The translations under genes and the position numbers were made by a program. From Gordionus sp. m RMFG-2023 (lineage: Eukaryota; Nematomorpha; Gordioida; Chordodea; Parachordodidae), in NCBI RefSeq assembly GCF_954871325.1, contig NC_088775.1, forward strand, positions 24,839,561 through 24,903,560: a DNA stretch of 64,000 nucleotides. The letters run 5' to 3'. Below are positions 46,501 through 50,559 of the stretch, one piece after another; the first letter of the stretch is position 1, and each line of letters begins with the position of its first letter. The notes below the pieces were generated by a model that had not been told where the DNA came from, ran no database searches, and saw only the letters and a program-made list of their open reading frames with translations.

Positions 46501-48697
46501 ATTTTTGGCATATGAATACATTTTAACTTTATCATTCACGCAGGTTAATTGCGAGAAAGCATATAGTAAATTAAAAATTATATAAATAAGCTGAGAGCTA
46601 ATATTGAGCAAGAAAAATTAGAAGCATTTTTAATAATGTCAGTTGAATTAGAACTATTAGCGTAGATTGAACTAGAAGATATTCCTGTATATTTGCGCAA
46701 AGGTTCAAAGTTAATGAGAGATTTATTAACGTAAAAATTATATTAGAATCTTATTAATATTATTTACAATATGATCGGTGCCTGATTTTATAAAAGTGCA
46801 GCAATTTTATACTCTGTAATAATGTATAACTGCAATATATATTTATAATTAATTGATTTAATATATTGAGTATGCATTTTTTTTATATTTAACATGTGAT
46901 GTATAATTTGATTCTATAGTGCAATATCGTTGTAAATCTAATATAAAATATATTTTTCAATGGATATTATTTTATATAGGTAATGAATATGATTTTAGAT
47001 GTGCATTTTTTTAAAATAAAATTTATGATTATCGTATAATAATTCTATTCTTTTTTTACTAAAAATGTAAAACTTTTGAACTTATTTTCAAAAAATAAGA
47101 AGTAACAAAAATCATGTAAATCAAAAAAGCCATTTAAAGGAACCCGGTCGAAGACCTGGCAAAATGGGGGTATGGGTGCGAAGCCCCCATATAAATGAGG
47201 CCGCTATAAAAAATGCCCACGAGGCCGTAGCGTCGCCAGCCCGCCCCTGTAAAAAATATATGGAAAGATTTTATTAAATTCAAAGGTTCATGGCAAAAAT
47301 TTCCAAAAATCATAGAGCAGGTTTTCACATGCTGGAATATATTTCCAGCATATATCTTTTAAGTAAAGCGCTCGCAAAAAATGATTTAAAGTTGAAAAAA
47401 TAACAAATTGACTGAAAAAACACATTGATGCAAGCTTTACATTTGCATAAACATTTTTGGGAGAGAGGGGTGCAGGGAGAAATTTTAATTGCAAAAATGT
47501 GGACAACCAAAATTAAACAAAGTGTTCTATTTTTCCAAGTGAATTGTATATTGACTTTCAGCTTTAGGTAATATTTAGTATTTTAAATATGCCTCTTTTC
47601 GACACTGCAATCTGAAGATCATGCCCTATTAGCTTCCCTCAACCAAGGTTCAGGACATGAATACTTGGATGCCATCCCCTCTAAAAATCTTGATCTCGAA
47701 CTTTCAAATCAAGAATTCAGTTTTGCTGTAGCCATTCGATTAAATACAACAACCTCAGTTTCATATAAGTGCGCCAAGTGCAAAAGGCCAGTTAGTCAAA
47801 CTGGTCGTCATTGCCTCCAATGCATTTTTAGCAGTGGACGCTCGATCCGGCATAACAGGTGTAATGCTCTCATAAAACGAGCTTTACAGTCAGCAGGCTT
47901 TCCTGCCACTTTAGAACCCTCAGGTCTCTTTACGGATGGGAGACGACCCGATGGAATTACACAAATTCCCTGGGAGAATGGCCGATTTCTAGCCTGGGAT
48001 TTCTCCTGCGTTGACCCCCTCTCACCCTCCAACATCAATAAAGACATTTTAAAATACACCGAAGATTTTAAAACAAATAAATATGTGGATATTCCAGATG
48101 AGTATAAATTCGTACCAGTTGTCACGACAACCTTAACATCTCTTGGAAGTCAGGCTCTTAGCCTAATTAAAAAGATTGGCAGAACCTTAAGAACAAAATC
48201 AGGAGACCCAAAAGAAGGCGTCTACTTACGTCAACGCATAGGAATTCAGATTATAAAATCTAATTTCACATGCTTCATAGGATCATTCCCCGAGGAGCCC
48301 GATTAATCTAGATTTTTTTCTTCTTCCCTTTTTTTTTTAAAAATTACCCCCCCCCCCCCCTTCCTCCTCGTATTATCATTTGCACTAATTATATTCCCAT
48401 TATTATACCTTGTATAATGAAGTCGTTGGTTGTTAAATTTCTTAAAATTTCTAGAATTGTTAAATTATATATTTTTCTTAAAAAGTTTTTTATAATAAAT
48501 TAATCTCAAACTACATAAACTTTATTAAATTGTCTTTTCTAATTTATGATTTACTGTATTTGAAACAAAACATGTTTACCTGTTAGAGGGATTCATCATG
48601 TCGAAAAAAAGTTTTTTCCTCTTGTTTTTATGGTAGTAAGTGTAGCTGGAATTGAGATTTTCGAAAGGGTCCTGCCGATTAGAGGGAGTTTTGTCGA
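3836..48697 (-). CDS. TRPC-class cation channel (TRP/TRPL/TRP-gamma type), 17 coding exons
   Basis: Exons in transcript order: 48697-48580 (5'-incomplete), 44381-44117, 39309-39022, 35718-35498, 34123-33928, 32054-31659, 24552-24318, 24207-24073, 19699-19560, 19483-19368, 17103-16989, 12929-12808, 12532-12337, 11314-11117, 9531-9306, 8080-7904, 4599-3836. All introns are GT-AG and all phases are consistent, giving about 3.9 kb or 1300 residues. The order is ankyrin repeats, TRP_2 region, S1-S6 with pore, EWKFAR TRP box, helical C-terminal region and disordered tail. By family knowledge this is a tetrameric plasma-membrane channel, Ca2+-permeable and gated downstream of phospholipase C. Odd points: a roughly 100-residue insertion before the conserved [11 protein letters not shown] stretch, and introns up to 7 kb filled with transposons. 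The first exon is not identified. Assignment to TRP, TRPL or TRP-gamma is open. Confidence 0.95.
4815..5510. mobile_element. Possible DNA element with GC-rich ends
   Basis: A left block (CTGTGCGACGCCCGGCCGAT at about 4826) and a right block (complement TTGTGCGCCGACGAAACTAT) form an imperfect inverted pair around AT-rich DNA. A GC-rich patch near 5210-5300 lies between them. The CTGTGCGACGC string recurs at 7122. No transposase is visible and target duplications are not clear, so the class is unknown. Confidence 0.3.
6155..6650. mobile_element. Decayed relative of the hAT element at 23-782
   Basis: Contains the same subterminal motifs (TAGCCGGTCAAATAC, TTAATTGACCGGT). It also has an internal stretch aligned to 340-400 (TTTCTTTCTGAAGAAGTTGA versus TTTCTTTCTAAAGAAGTAGA). 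Only the left half is recognisable and no right terminus was found. Confidence 0.55.
7904..8080 (-). CDS. TRP exon 16: basic C-terminal region
   Basis: 59 codons in a GC-richer island. The acceptor ATCAAAG|GT completes an Arg codon split by the intron; the donor is AAGG|GTTTAG. It reads [18 protein letters not shown], then a Ser/Gly/Ala-rich stretch ending SSNGTAKG. The basic KERRLMKG cluster follows the coiled coil. Phase agreement on both sides (1/1) supports it strongly although the exon is short. Confidence 0.85.
8081..9305. other. TRP intron 15, mostly featureless
   Basis: AT-rich. It holds CCTGGCCAGG-type strings near 8440-8500 that look like eroded hAT ends, and a small foldback at 9137-9194. 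Confidence 0.5.
9137..9194. repeat. Small foldback, TTAGGAC-TCGC arms
   Basis: TTAGGACTCGC at 9137 pairs with GCGAGGTCCTAA ending at 9194, one base bulged, with about 35 nt between. Probably a tiny MITE remnant; it lies about 110 bp past the exon 15 donor. Confidence 0.45.
9306..9531 (-). CDS. TRP exon 15: C-terminal coiled coil
   Basis: Starts after CCAAG| and ends at the strong donor C|GTAAGT. It encodes [18 protein letters not shown], then the TRPC signature [20 protein letters not shown] followed by LEIFKK, a heptad-rich helix. In this family the helix joins four subunits and lies near the calmodulin-binding region. Confidence 0.93.
9532..11116. other. TRP intron 14, AT-rich, one perfect foldback
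   Basis: No transposon protein seen. It contains the inverted repeat at 9811-9893 and a poly-G tract near 10585-10596. The frame running from exon 14 into the intron (to 10886) is AT-driven read-through past the donor. Confidence 0.5.
9811..9893. repeat. Perfect 18-bp inverted repeat, 47-nt loop
   Basis: CATTCATAGTTAGCGCGA at 9811-9828 is the exact complement of 9876-9893. The arms are GC-richer than the surroundings. It could be a MITE core or an RNA hairpin; there is no further support for either. Confidence 0.85.
11117..11314 (-). CDS. TRP exon 14: TRP box and proximal C-terminus
   Basis: 66 codons, phase 0 at both ends (GTAAAG|AAT, AAG|GTTTTA). It contains [30 protein letters not shown] is the TRP box that couples the S6 gate to the pre-S1 region. 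[20 protein letters not shown] follows, matching the proline-rich stretch of TRPC channels. Confidence 0.95.
11315..12336. other. TRP intron 13
   Basis: AT-rich; the only recognisable element is the transposon-end fragment at about 12195-12275. Confidence 0.5.
12195..12275 (-). mobile_element. Solo terminal fragment of the DDE-like transposon family
   Basis: The segment GGGGTCGACCGAAAATGTG...ATTTGACATGGAATAGACC matches the terminal region at about 29325-29385 (GGGGTCGGCCGAAAATCTC...ATTTGACATGGAATGACCC). It looks like a second insertion of that family reduced to one end, about 60 bp from the exon 13 donor. Confidence 0.65.
12337..12532 (-). CDS. TRP exon 13: pore helix, selectivity filter, S6
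   Basis: The acceptor TTTAG|C completes an Asn codon; the donor is TCC|GTAAAA. It reads [20 protein letters not shown], then [20 protein letters not shown] followed by [14 protein letters not shown]. The pore-loop Trp-Ala-x-Phe-Gly-Leu-Val and the [14 protein letters not shown] end of S6 are diagnostic of TRPC channels. Confidence 0.96.
12808..12929 (-). CDS. TRP exon 12: S5 end and outer pore turret
   Basis: Begins after GGAAAAG| with [20 protein letters not shown] and ends RFSN split by phase 2 (AA|GTTAAT). Two Cys in the turret ([12 protein letters not shown]) fall where TRPC channels often have a disulfide (inference). Confidence 0.93.
12990..13265. repeat. Two related ~100-bp direct repeats upstream of the LINE
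   Basis: TATTGAAACTATTTTCAACA near 13010 and ATTGAAACTTCTCACAAAAC near 13163 start two similar blocks about 153 bp apart. Both continue through GGAAATAAAAATA / TGAAATAAAAATA and TTATTCTG(A/C). The plus strand is C-rich like the LINE body, so this may be its 5' untranslated region with monomer-like repeats. Confidence 0.5.
13917..14360 (+). pseudogene. LINE N-terminal zinc-finger segment
   Basis: Frame with [20 protein letters not shown], then GPPSSRC: a C-x2-C...H...C arrangement like the N-terminal DNA-binding finger of REL-type LINEs. A Pro/Leu-rich linker follows. The frame is cut before the reverse transcriptase. Confidence 0.55.
14479..15486 (+). pseudogene. LINE reverse transcriptase domain
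   Basis: 335-codon frame covering most RT blocks. It shows [20 protein letters not shown], then [10 protein letters not shown] with the first catalytic Asp, [16 protein letters not shown] and the YLDDG active-site box. The RPIAVG form of the early block is typical of a LINE group common in invertebrates. The frame stops in the thumb region; the following part continues in other frames. Confidence 0.85.
15616..16551 (+). pseudogene. LINE C-terminal region: thumb, CCHC finger, REL nuclease
   Basis: Broken over at least three frames. It shows [14 protein letters not shown] (finger), [31 protein letters not shown] and LTWDYTCVD, then [20 protein letters not shown] to a stop near 16551. The paired RPDG and WD-x-x-CVD motifs match the PD...D core of restriction-like endonucleases in R2-type elements. 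The intact frame of the second copy (47665-48306) confirms the reading. Confidence 0.65.
16989..17103 (-). CDS. TRP exon 11: S4-S5 linker and S5
   Basis: The acceptor AAAAAG|C completes a Ser codon from exon 10; the donor is GTC|GTAAGT. It reads [20 protein letters not shown], then [29 protein letters not shown] is the conserved TRPC S4-S5 linker. This 115-bp exon has no long open frame and was found from the protein match and phases. Confidence 0.95.
17235..19247. mobile_element. ~2-kb element with ends built of ATTTATCGCGAA-like motifs
   Basis: The left end reads GTCAATAGGGCCAGATATTT, then ACCGCGAA and ATTTATCGCGAATG. The complement of the right end reads GTCAATATAGCTTAACTTTA, then TTTGCGAACCATTTTTTCGC and ATTTACTGCGAATGTC. 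Variants of (A/T)TCGCGAA repeat many times over about 280 bp at each end, giving long imperfect inverted termini. It fills nearly all of TRP intron 10 and carries a nested hAT MITE at 18116-18551. No transposase is recognisable; the superfamily is unknown. Confidence 0.5.
18116..18551. mobile_element. Nested hAT MITE, GGCCGGGC family
   Basis: Begins CAGAGACCTGAATTTT and ends (complement) CAGAAGACCTGCAGGCC. It carries the GGGCCGGGC subterminal motifs shared with the 3-kb hAT at 20988-23982. The flanking 8-mers (gtatatat, atataata) agree only in part. No coding sequence. Confidence 0.65.
19368..19483 (-). CDS. TRP exon 10: S3-S4 loop and S4
   Basis: Acceptor CATACAG|GTT, donor TTCAG|GTTTTA in phase 2. 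It encodes [20 protein letters not shown], then [18 protein letters not shown] and S split with exon 11. [16 protein letters not shown] matches the S4 start of TRP-gamma-like channels. The intron to exon 9 is only 76 bp, the shortest in the gene. Confidence 0.95.
19560..19699 (-). CDS. TRP exon 9: S2 end and S3
   Basis: The acceptor GAAAAG|GT completes a Gly codon with exon 8; the donor is CAG|GTATAG. It reads [40 protein letters not shown] and VLAYLQ. E-x-x-x-LW-x-EG-x-x-x-Y-x-x-D-MWN-x-IDF is a strongly conserved TRPC signature. Confidence 0.96.
19858..19945. repeat. Short tandem repeat, ~26-bp unit
   Basis: About three imperfect units of the type CAATCAAAAAAGGAAAAGTG (GGCAATCATAAAAGAAAAAG, GCCGATCAAAATAGAAAAGT) in TRP intron 8. 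Confidence 0.5.
20280..20955 (+). pseudogene. Decayed Tc1/mariner (IS630)-like transposase
   Basis: Scattered frames with a DDE_3-like look: a helix-turn-helix-like N-terminal half, [16 protein letters not shown] near 20680, then [15 protein letters not shown] near 20895-20945, like the Asp-Asn-x-x-x-His block around the second catalytic Asp. Many stops and shifts. It ends about 35 bp before the hAT at 20988, which may have landed in or beside it. Weakly supported. Confidence 0.4.
21236..21420. repeat. Tandem ~105-bp duplication before the hAT start codon
   Basis: The block GTATTAATATATTTTTTTAT through AATCAAATAAAGGAATATC occurs twice (from about 21241 and 21344) with small differences. The second copy ends at the transposase ATG at 21421. 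It may affect its promoter (inference). Confidence 0.75.
21421..23176 (+). pseudogene. hAT transposase, lightly broken
   Basis: Segments in order: a BED-like finger ([15 protein letters not shown], then [16 protein letters not shown]), a central part with [20 protein letters not shown] holding the first catalytic Asp (21536-22072), [13 protein letters not shown] with the second (22059-22667), and the C-terminal dimerisation region (22739-23176) [20 protein letters not shown] with [20 protein letters not shown]. About three frame changes separate them, near 21600, 22065 and 22665; otherwise the domains are well preserved, so decay is recent. Confidence 0.88.
23465..23710. repeat. Minisatellite, ~4 units of 65-75 bp, inside the hAT
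   Basis: Units share ATAGTATATGCTCAAAATAT, CATTTTTAT(A/G)A and TTTATAAATGCAATATAAAA. It lies in the 3' untranslated part of the hAT. Confidence 0.7.
24073..24207 (-). CDS. TRP exon 8: S1 end, S1-S2 loop, S2 start
   Basis: Acceptor AATAAG|TG, donor GCAG|GTTTAA, both phase 1. It reads [20 protein letters not shown], then [20 protein letters not shown] and AWIAG. LLASQRIE is the TRPC S1 end, and [12 protein letters not shown] matches the conserved stretch before S2. No usable long open frame; found by protein match. Confidence 0.94.
24318..24552 (-). CDS. TRP exon 7: linker helix, pre-S1 and S1
   Basis: Acceptor AATAG|TTT, donor TTGG|GTTTGA. It encodes [60 protein letters not shown] and [18 protein letters not shown]. 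(F)[22 protein letters not shown], YILAP and KKPF-x-KF-x-C are signature TRPC blocks. The intron to exon 8 is 110 bp. Confidence 0.96.
25196..26242 (-). mobile_element. 5'-truncated RTE-type LINE with 18-bp target duplication
   Basis: About 1.05 kb, flanked by identical atctataactatttttat at 25178-25195 and 26243-26260. The 3' end is an AT-rich simple repeat (AAATAAAATAAA-like), as RTE elements have instead of a clean poly-A. The 5' edge holds a short inverted pair (CCTGTATTA...TAATACAGG) of the kind left by irregular priming (inference). Same strand as the TRP gene, in intron 6. Confidence 0.9.
25275..26201 (-). pseudogene. RTE reverse transcriptase C-terminal half
   Basis: 26201-25794 carries [20 protein letters not shown] and [20 protein letters not shown] with the FADD active site, then [11 protein letters not shown] and [10 protein letters not shown]. 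25658-25275 carries [20 protein letters not shown] and [15 protein letters not shown], the RTE C-terminal signature (LRW-G-x-x-x-R...RGRPK-x-x-W). The two parts are in different frames. The endonuclease and RT fingers are missing through 5' truncation. Confidence 0.9.
26400..29390 (+). mobile_element. DDE-like transposon of an unnamed multi-copy invertebrate family
   Basis: The coding core runs 27029-28560. A possible 5' exon near 26520-26700 ([12 protein letters not shown], then after an intron-like gap [11 protein letters not shown]) precedes it. The right terminal region at about 28900-29390 holds TTTGACATGGAATGACCCAT, and a matching solo end is at 12195-12275. The left end is not fixed: GTATGGGTGATATCT near 26346 only weakly resembles the complement of the right end. 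The element lies in TRP intron 6, opposite to the gene. Confidence 0.6.
27029..28560 (+). pseudogene. Transposase-like protein with C-x-C/H zinc region and D...D...HGK core
   Basis: First frame (27029-27673): [36 protein letters not shown], then C(YLGK)CDNC and [12 protein letters not shown]. Second frame (27700-28560): [40 protein letters not shown] and VKRLAAR. The C-terminal domain has [17 protein letters not shown] and [29 protein letters not shown] and HGK-x-x-x-DG-x-GG-x-x-K look like the three acidic blocks of an RNase H-fold transposase (inference). I recall similar uncharacterised proteins in many copies in aphids and cnidarians but no settled family name. One frame change separates the halves near 27600. 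Confidence 0.65.
29410..29560. repeat. Minisatellite, ~50-bp unit, nearly 3 copies
   Basis: CATCTTAATGTTAATTTTAT and TTCTATCAACTTTC(C/A)TA(T)CAT recur from about 29412 to 29556, at the right edge of the DDE-like transposon. Confidence 0.7.
29636..29705 (-). repeat. tRNA-like sequence (pseudogene or SINE head)
   Basis: On the minus strand GGGCTGAGTTGGAAAGAACG resembles an A box and GGGGATCGAATCTC a B box, spaced as in a tRNA. The acceptor stem does not close well, so it is probably a tRNA pseudogene or part of a SINE. Confidence 0.5.
29780..30030. repeat. Clustered GGCTTGG/GGGCTGGGC motifs between AT spacers
   Basis: Repeating GG(C/T)(C/T)(T/G)GG-type strings separated by AAAATTTTTCAAAATTATTA, like the subterminal arrays of the GGCCGGGC hAT family but more diverged. 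No ends found. Confidence 0.4.
30035..30470. repeat. 218-bp tandem duplication, ~99% identical
   Basis: Unit 1 at 30035-30252 and unit 2 at 30253-30470 both start ATTTTATTCCAGTTCTCAAC. They differ at only about two places (GGTTGGTG/GGTTAGTG, ACATATAAT/ACAAATAAT). It is a recent event in TRP intron 6; the unit is non-coding. Confidence 0.9.
31386..31607. mobile_element. GGCCGGGC-family hAT fragment beside an exon
   Basis: Contains GGGGCCGGGC and CCGGGCCGAGCC motifs and a right end whose complement is CAGAAACCTGCA, matching the family. The left end is unclear. It stops 51 bp after the donor of exon 6. Confidence 0.55.
31659..32054 (-). CDS. TRP exon 6: lineage-specific insert plus conserved linker helix
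   Basis: 132 codons, phase 0 on both sides (AATAG|GTT, GAG|GTTCGG). It starts [20 protein letters not shown] and ends [16 protein letters not shown], both parts aligning with TRP channels. Between them lie about 100 residues with no family counterpart I know: an Ala/Ser-rich stretch, then [32 protein letters not shown] and [10 protein letters not shown]. The insert is strongly charged and probably helical. GC content is as high as in the other exons and the frame is open, so it looks translated. Confidence 0.85.
32055..33927. other. TRP intron 5, no recognised element
   Basis: AT-rich with poly-C tracts at about 32732-32741 and 33782-33792. Open frames at 32410-32682 and 33625-33819 (minus) have no domain. 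Confidence 0.5.
33928..34123 (-). CDS. TRP exon 5: TRP_2 region
   Basis: The acceptor AATTAG|G completes an Arg codon; the donor is AAG|GTTTTT. It reads [40 protein letters not shown] and [20 protein letters not shown], then STELK. The A-L-(A/S)-S-P-x-x-I-x-L-(T/S)-S-x-DP-x-x-TAF-x-x-SWEL pattern is the TRP_2 domain that follows the ankyrin repeats. Confidence 0.95.
34124..35497. other. TRP intron 4 with a long perfect hairpin
   Basis: AT-rich intron; the notable feature is the inverted repeat at 34750-34858. No protein match. Confidence 0.6.
34750..34858. repeat. Perfect 35-bp inverted repeat with 39-nt loop
   Basis: Arm 34750-34784 begins TTTTCTACTAGAAGAGATTA and ends CTTCATGACCA; arm 34824-34858 is its exact complement without mismatch. 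The arms match nothing else in the window. It would form a strong hairpin in RNA from either strand. Candidates are an intronic small-RNA hairpin, a young foldback element, a template-switch duplication or an assembly artefact. Confidence 0.95.
35498..35718 (-). CDS. TRP exon 4: last ankyrin repeats and zinc site
   Basis: Acceptor GCGAAG|GAA, donor TACAG|GTAACT (phase 2). It encodes [60 protein letters not shown] and Y. The His-x3-Cys-x-Cys-x2-Cys cluster ([10 protein letters not shown]) is the zinc-binding site known from TRPC structures. DSLRHS-x-SR-x-x-AYR leads into TRP_2. Confidence 0.95.
36493..37853. mobile_element. Nested hAT remnant with GTATCTTATAA-type subterminal repeats
   Basis: The left end CAAGGTTGGGCAAATTTTTA is followed by TTGTATCTGAATACAGATAT; the right end complement is CAGGGTTAAACAATATAG. 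The left 350 bp align with the complement of 60140-60625. A minus-strand fragment near 36640-36850 resembles a hAT N-terminal part ([11 protein letters not shown]-like). It contains the GGCC-family sequence at 37181-37550, giving three levels of nesting. Confidence 0.6.
37181..37550. mobile_element. GGCCCGG-type hAT MITE nested at third level
   Basis: Begins TAGAGATCTGCAAAGTTAGG and CCCGGCCCG at about 37181 and carries several GGGCCGGGC motifs to about 37530. The beginning resembles the complement of the end at 49482 (TAGAGATGTGCAACTGGCCC). The right end is not resolved. Confidence 0.5.
38700..38829. mobile_element. Terminal remnant of the TTCGATTCG hAT family
   Basis: The complement ends TTACCTAAAACGAATTATCC, then ATATTCGATTC, matching the left end of the hAT at 60938 (TATACCTAAAACGAATTATG). 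Only about 130 bp remains. Confidence 0.6.
39022..39309 (-). CDS. TRP exon 3: first ankyrin repeats
   Basis: Phase 0 at both ends (AAAAG|GTA, ACG|GTATAT). It reads [60 protein letters not shown] and [28 protein letters not shown][11 protein letters not shown] is one of the best conserved TRPC blocks. A Gly-rich end ([12 protein letters not shown]) replaces the usual linker. Confidence 0.95.
40077..40600. mobile_element. Copy of the CAGGGATG hAT-type element, uninterrupted
   Basis: CAGGGATCCAAACAAAGTCG, ATTATTTACAGATAACCCGA and TTACGAACCGAAAATTACC align with 36254-36480 and 37880-38110. The right terminus is lost. It serves as the empty-site reference for the insertion at 36493-37853. Confidence 0.6.
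43865..44070. mobile_element. Possible hAT end beside exon 2
   Basis: GGGCTAGGC, GGCCAGGC, CCTGACCGGGC and GGACCGGGTCTG motifs with AT spacers, like other hAT subterminal arrays here. It ends about 45 bp from the exon 2 donor. No partner end identified. Confidence 0.35.
44117..44381 (-). CDS. TRP exon 2: N-terminal region
   Basis: The acceptor CACACAG|G completes an Arg codon with exon 1; the donor is ACT|GTGAGT. It encodes [20 protein letters not shown], then a Pro/Gly-rich stretch, then [20 protein letters not shown] and [15 protein letters not shown]-x-x-E(K)-x-(Q/F)-x-L-AVE-x-GD-V is the usual TRPC start. There is no ATG at the head of this frame, and a stop lies upstream in the intron, so translation begins in an upstream exon or at the internal Met before EYVEGL. 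Confidence 0.92.
44382..45101. other. TRP intron 1, 3' part; nothing recognised
   Basis: AT-rich sequence between exon 2 and the hAT at 45102, with a purine-rich patch near 44630-44650. Confidence 0.5.
45102..47249 (+). mobile_element. hAT transposon with CAGGGGCGGACTGGC ends
   Basis: The left end CAGGGGCGGACTGGCCATCG and the complement of the right end CAGGGGCGGGCTGGCGACGC share 14 of the first 15 bases. Flanks tatataat (45094-45101) and taaaaaat (47250-47257) match at 6 of 8. The 2.15-kb body carries a decayed transposase at 45529-46740. It lies in TRP intron 1. Confidence 0.82.
45529..46740 (+). pseudogene. hAT transposase fragments
   Basis: [20 protein letters not shown] (the conserved (T/I)RW block), [20 protein letters not shown] and, near 46545-46660, [13 protein letters not shown] with [20 protein letters not shown], the C-terminal dimerisation region. 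Several stops and frame changes separate them, and the N-terminal half is missing or unrecognisable. It resembles the ZMYM-like (DUF4371) hAT group by the C-terminal block. Confidence 0.65.
47605..48430 (+). mobile_element. 5'-truncated second copy of the REL-type LINE
   Basis: Matches the 3' part of the element at 13000-16740 ([12 protein letters not shown] / [12 protein letters not shown] onward). It lies in TRP intron 1, about 150 bp from exon 1. The 3' end is uncertain because a 14-C tract and AT-rich sequence follow the stop. Confidence 0.75.
47665..48306 (+). pseudogene. LINE CCHC finger and REL endonuclease, open frame
   Basis: 213 uninterrupted codons: [18 protein letters not shown] (finger), [50 protein letters not shown], then [20 protein letters not shown]. 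The finger, the RHN/K helix, RPDG and WD-x-x-CVD occur in the order seen in R2-type restriction-like endonucleases. It is open but lacks its reverse transcriptase, so it is a fragment of a larger protein. Confidence 0.72.
48580..48697 (-). CDS. TRP exon 1 as visible: N-terminal tail
   Basis: Donor AACAG|GTAAAC in phase 2 fits exon 2 (AG + G = Arg). It encodes [39 protein letters not shown] and R. A likely acceptor GAATTAAG|TC lies at 48698, just where the frame meets a stop, so a further upstream exon is expected; alternatively translation could start at the internal Met-Met. N-terminal tails of TRPs are poorly conserved, so the support is splice signals, phase and composition. Confidence 0.65.
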
Positions 48698-50140
48698 CTT
48701 AATTCGTTGATTAAAAAAATAATAATAATGAGCTTTTTACACAATGATTAAAACTATAGTTGATTGGATCATTCGAATCAGGAAATTGTAATATATATAT
48801 TATTTTAGAGTGGGGGTGCGGTGGTAATGTATTATTTTGAGACATCTTTTATTTTTAAATTAAAATGACCGAAGTACACGTGTGAGAGGAAAGTATAAAA
48901 TCTTTTAAAATTTTAGTGTAAATGATATGTTATTAAAACGGGAGTAATTGAAGGTTGACCAATTTGATCATCCTTGATAATATGAATCAGTGGTTAAAAT
49001 ATAATCATTTTTATTGATAATATGTCAAATCTGACAGGCCTTATCATCATAGGCAGACTAACGTAAATAATCAATCAGCCTTGGTAACGGTATCAGTAGG
49101 CCTATATTTTAAGCCAGGACCGGAAGAATTTTTATTTGTCTCCGTCCTCCCGGTCAGAATTTATTTAAATATAGAAATTAATTTTTTATCAATATAGTTT
49201 TATATAACACTGAATCTAACAGAATCATCAAATATATTTTCAAAATAGTTATTACTCCTCCGCTTTTATATGTCCCCCTCTTTAAATGGTTTTTAAAAAA
49301 TTTTTTATCCATAATATCAATTTTTAATGATTATGTTTTTTATATTTAAAACTAAAAAAAATTCCTTGCTTCTTGCCAAAAATTTAAACATAAAATGAAA
49401 TCATATCATATTATATTTTAACATCTTATGTCAGGCCCGTGGCTAAGTATGCCAGGTTTGGGCCAGTTGCACATCTCTAATGACAATTTTCTTCAAGTTT
49501 ATTATGTTGGACTCATATAATTCCATATTTTACATTAACACTTGGTTTACTTACTAAAAATAGTAAAGGGACTTTTACACCCTCCTTAAGCTGGTGACAA
49601 TTTAACAACCCCCCCCCCCTTCGTTCTATATTTTATCCACTCCCCTCTATTACCAAATCAAATTAGCAAAAAAGGAAATACAAATCAAAACTGCCCCCCG
49701 CTCTCCGATTTTATTCAAATGATAATAGCGTTGTCATATATCTACTTAATCCTTTCCAATTTACGCGATGGTGTTGCGTCATACCGTTGAATGTTTTGTA
49801 ATTATATTTTATTAATGTCATGGCGAAAAATATAATGACTGTGATATTAGGAGTTTCTAATTAGGTCTGTATTGATCAATGAGGGTGTTACGGGGTATGG
49901 GAAATACAGCAGCACAAGCCACCAGCAAACTTAAGAGCACCATTTAAAATATTATTATTTCTTGTTTTGCTAATTTTGAAAAAAATGAGTCATCTTGAAG
50001 TTATAAAAGACGCCATTATATATATTGATCCAGAGAAATTCTCGCTTTATTTTTCAACGAATGCTATCAACGGTTAAATTAGTATTCAAATTTTGCAGTT
50101 ATTCAATTTCGTTTAGTTAAAAAAAATATGTATACCATAC
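48698..50140. other. Upstream region, no host exon recognised
   Basis: AT-rich. It contains a GGCC-type stretch at 49080-49482 and a C-tract near 49610. No exon with TRP-like coding or start context was found. Confidence 0.45.
49080..49482. mobile_element. Diverged GGCC-family hAT MITE
   Basis: AAGCCAGGACCGGAAG and CTCCCGGTCAG motifs on the left; the right-end complement TAGAGATGTGCAACTGGCCC resembles the start at 37181. Other limits are unclear. Confidence 0.45.
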
Positions 50141-50149
50141 CAATATTTA

Positions 50150-50375
50150 ATGGCAGTACCGAGTGAATTGGTATTTGGTTTTATTTTTCATTTAGATAGA
50201 GACTGCCAAATTAGTTTATAATACATATTAAAGGATCTTAATTTTCGTAAAGTGTCTGTGGCTTAGTCAATAAGAGCGTTGCTTGCCAATCTTATGGCTC
50301 TTGATTCGAATTCAAAAGCAGTATCTAGCGAATCGGTATTTTACAATTTAGGCGTTGATAGGGACTGCCAATTAT
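50150..50375 (+). repeat. tRNA-like sequence between two direct repeats (SINE-like)
   Basis: 50252-50320 resembles a tRNA: TGGCTTAGTCAATAAGAGCG (A box) and TTGATTCGAATTC (B box). It lies between two related blocks, GGCAGTACCGAGTGAATTGG...GAGACTGCCA (50154-50213) and GCAGTATCTAGCGAATCGGT...GGGACTGCCA. The layout suggests a tRNA-derived SINE with a repeated body. Confidence 0.55.
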
Positions 50376-50483
50376 ATATTTTTCAATAAGACCCACTTAT
50401 ATACGGAATAACATGGTCGTGTCATATATACAATATATCATTCCCCTAAGGACAGAACTACCAAGTTTTCCTCATAAAAAGAT

Positions 50484-50552
50484 ATGGTCCTTGCTGGATT
50501 CGAACAAAACCATCGGATACGACTTCTTATCGAGACGGAACTACCAGTTGCC
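50484..50552 (-). repeat. Second tRNA-like sequence, opposite strand
   Basis: The complement reads TGGTAGTTCCGTCTCGATAA, then GTTTTGTTCGAATCC. These are A- and B-box-like blocks at tRNA spacing, about 160 bp from the plus-strand copy. Confidence 0.5.
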
Positions 50553-50559
50553 TTCAGAA

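Noticed and set aside
47665-48306. Host gene with a zinc finger
   Set aside because: Its motifs recur in the same order in the LINE at 13000-16740, so it is a retrotransposon fragment.
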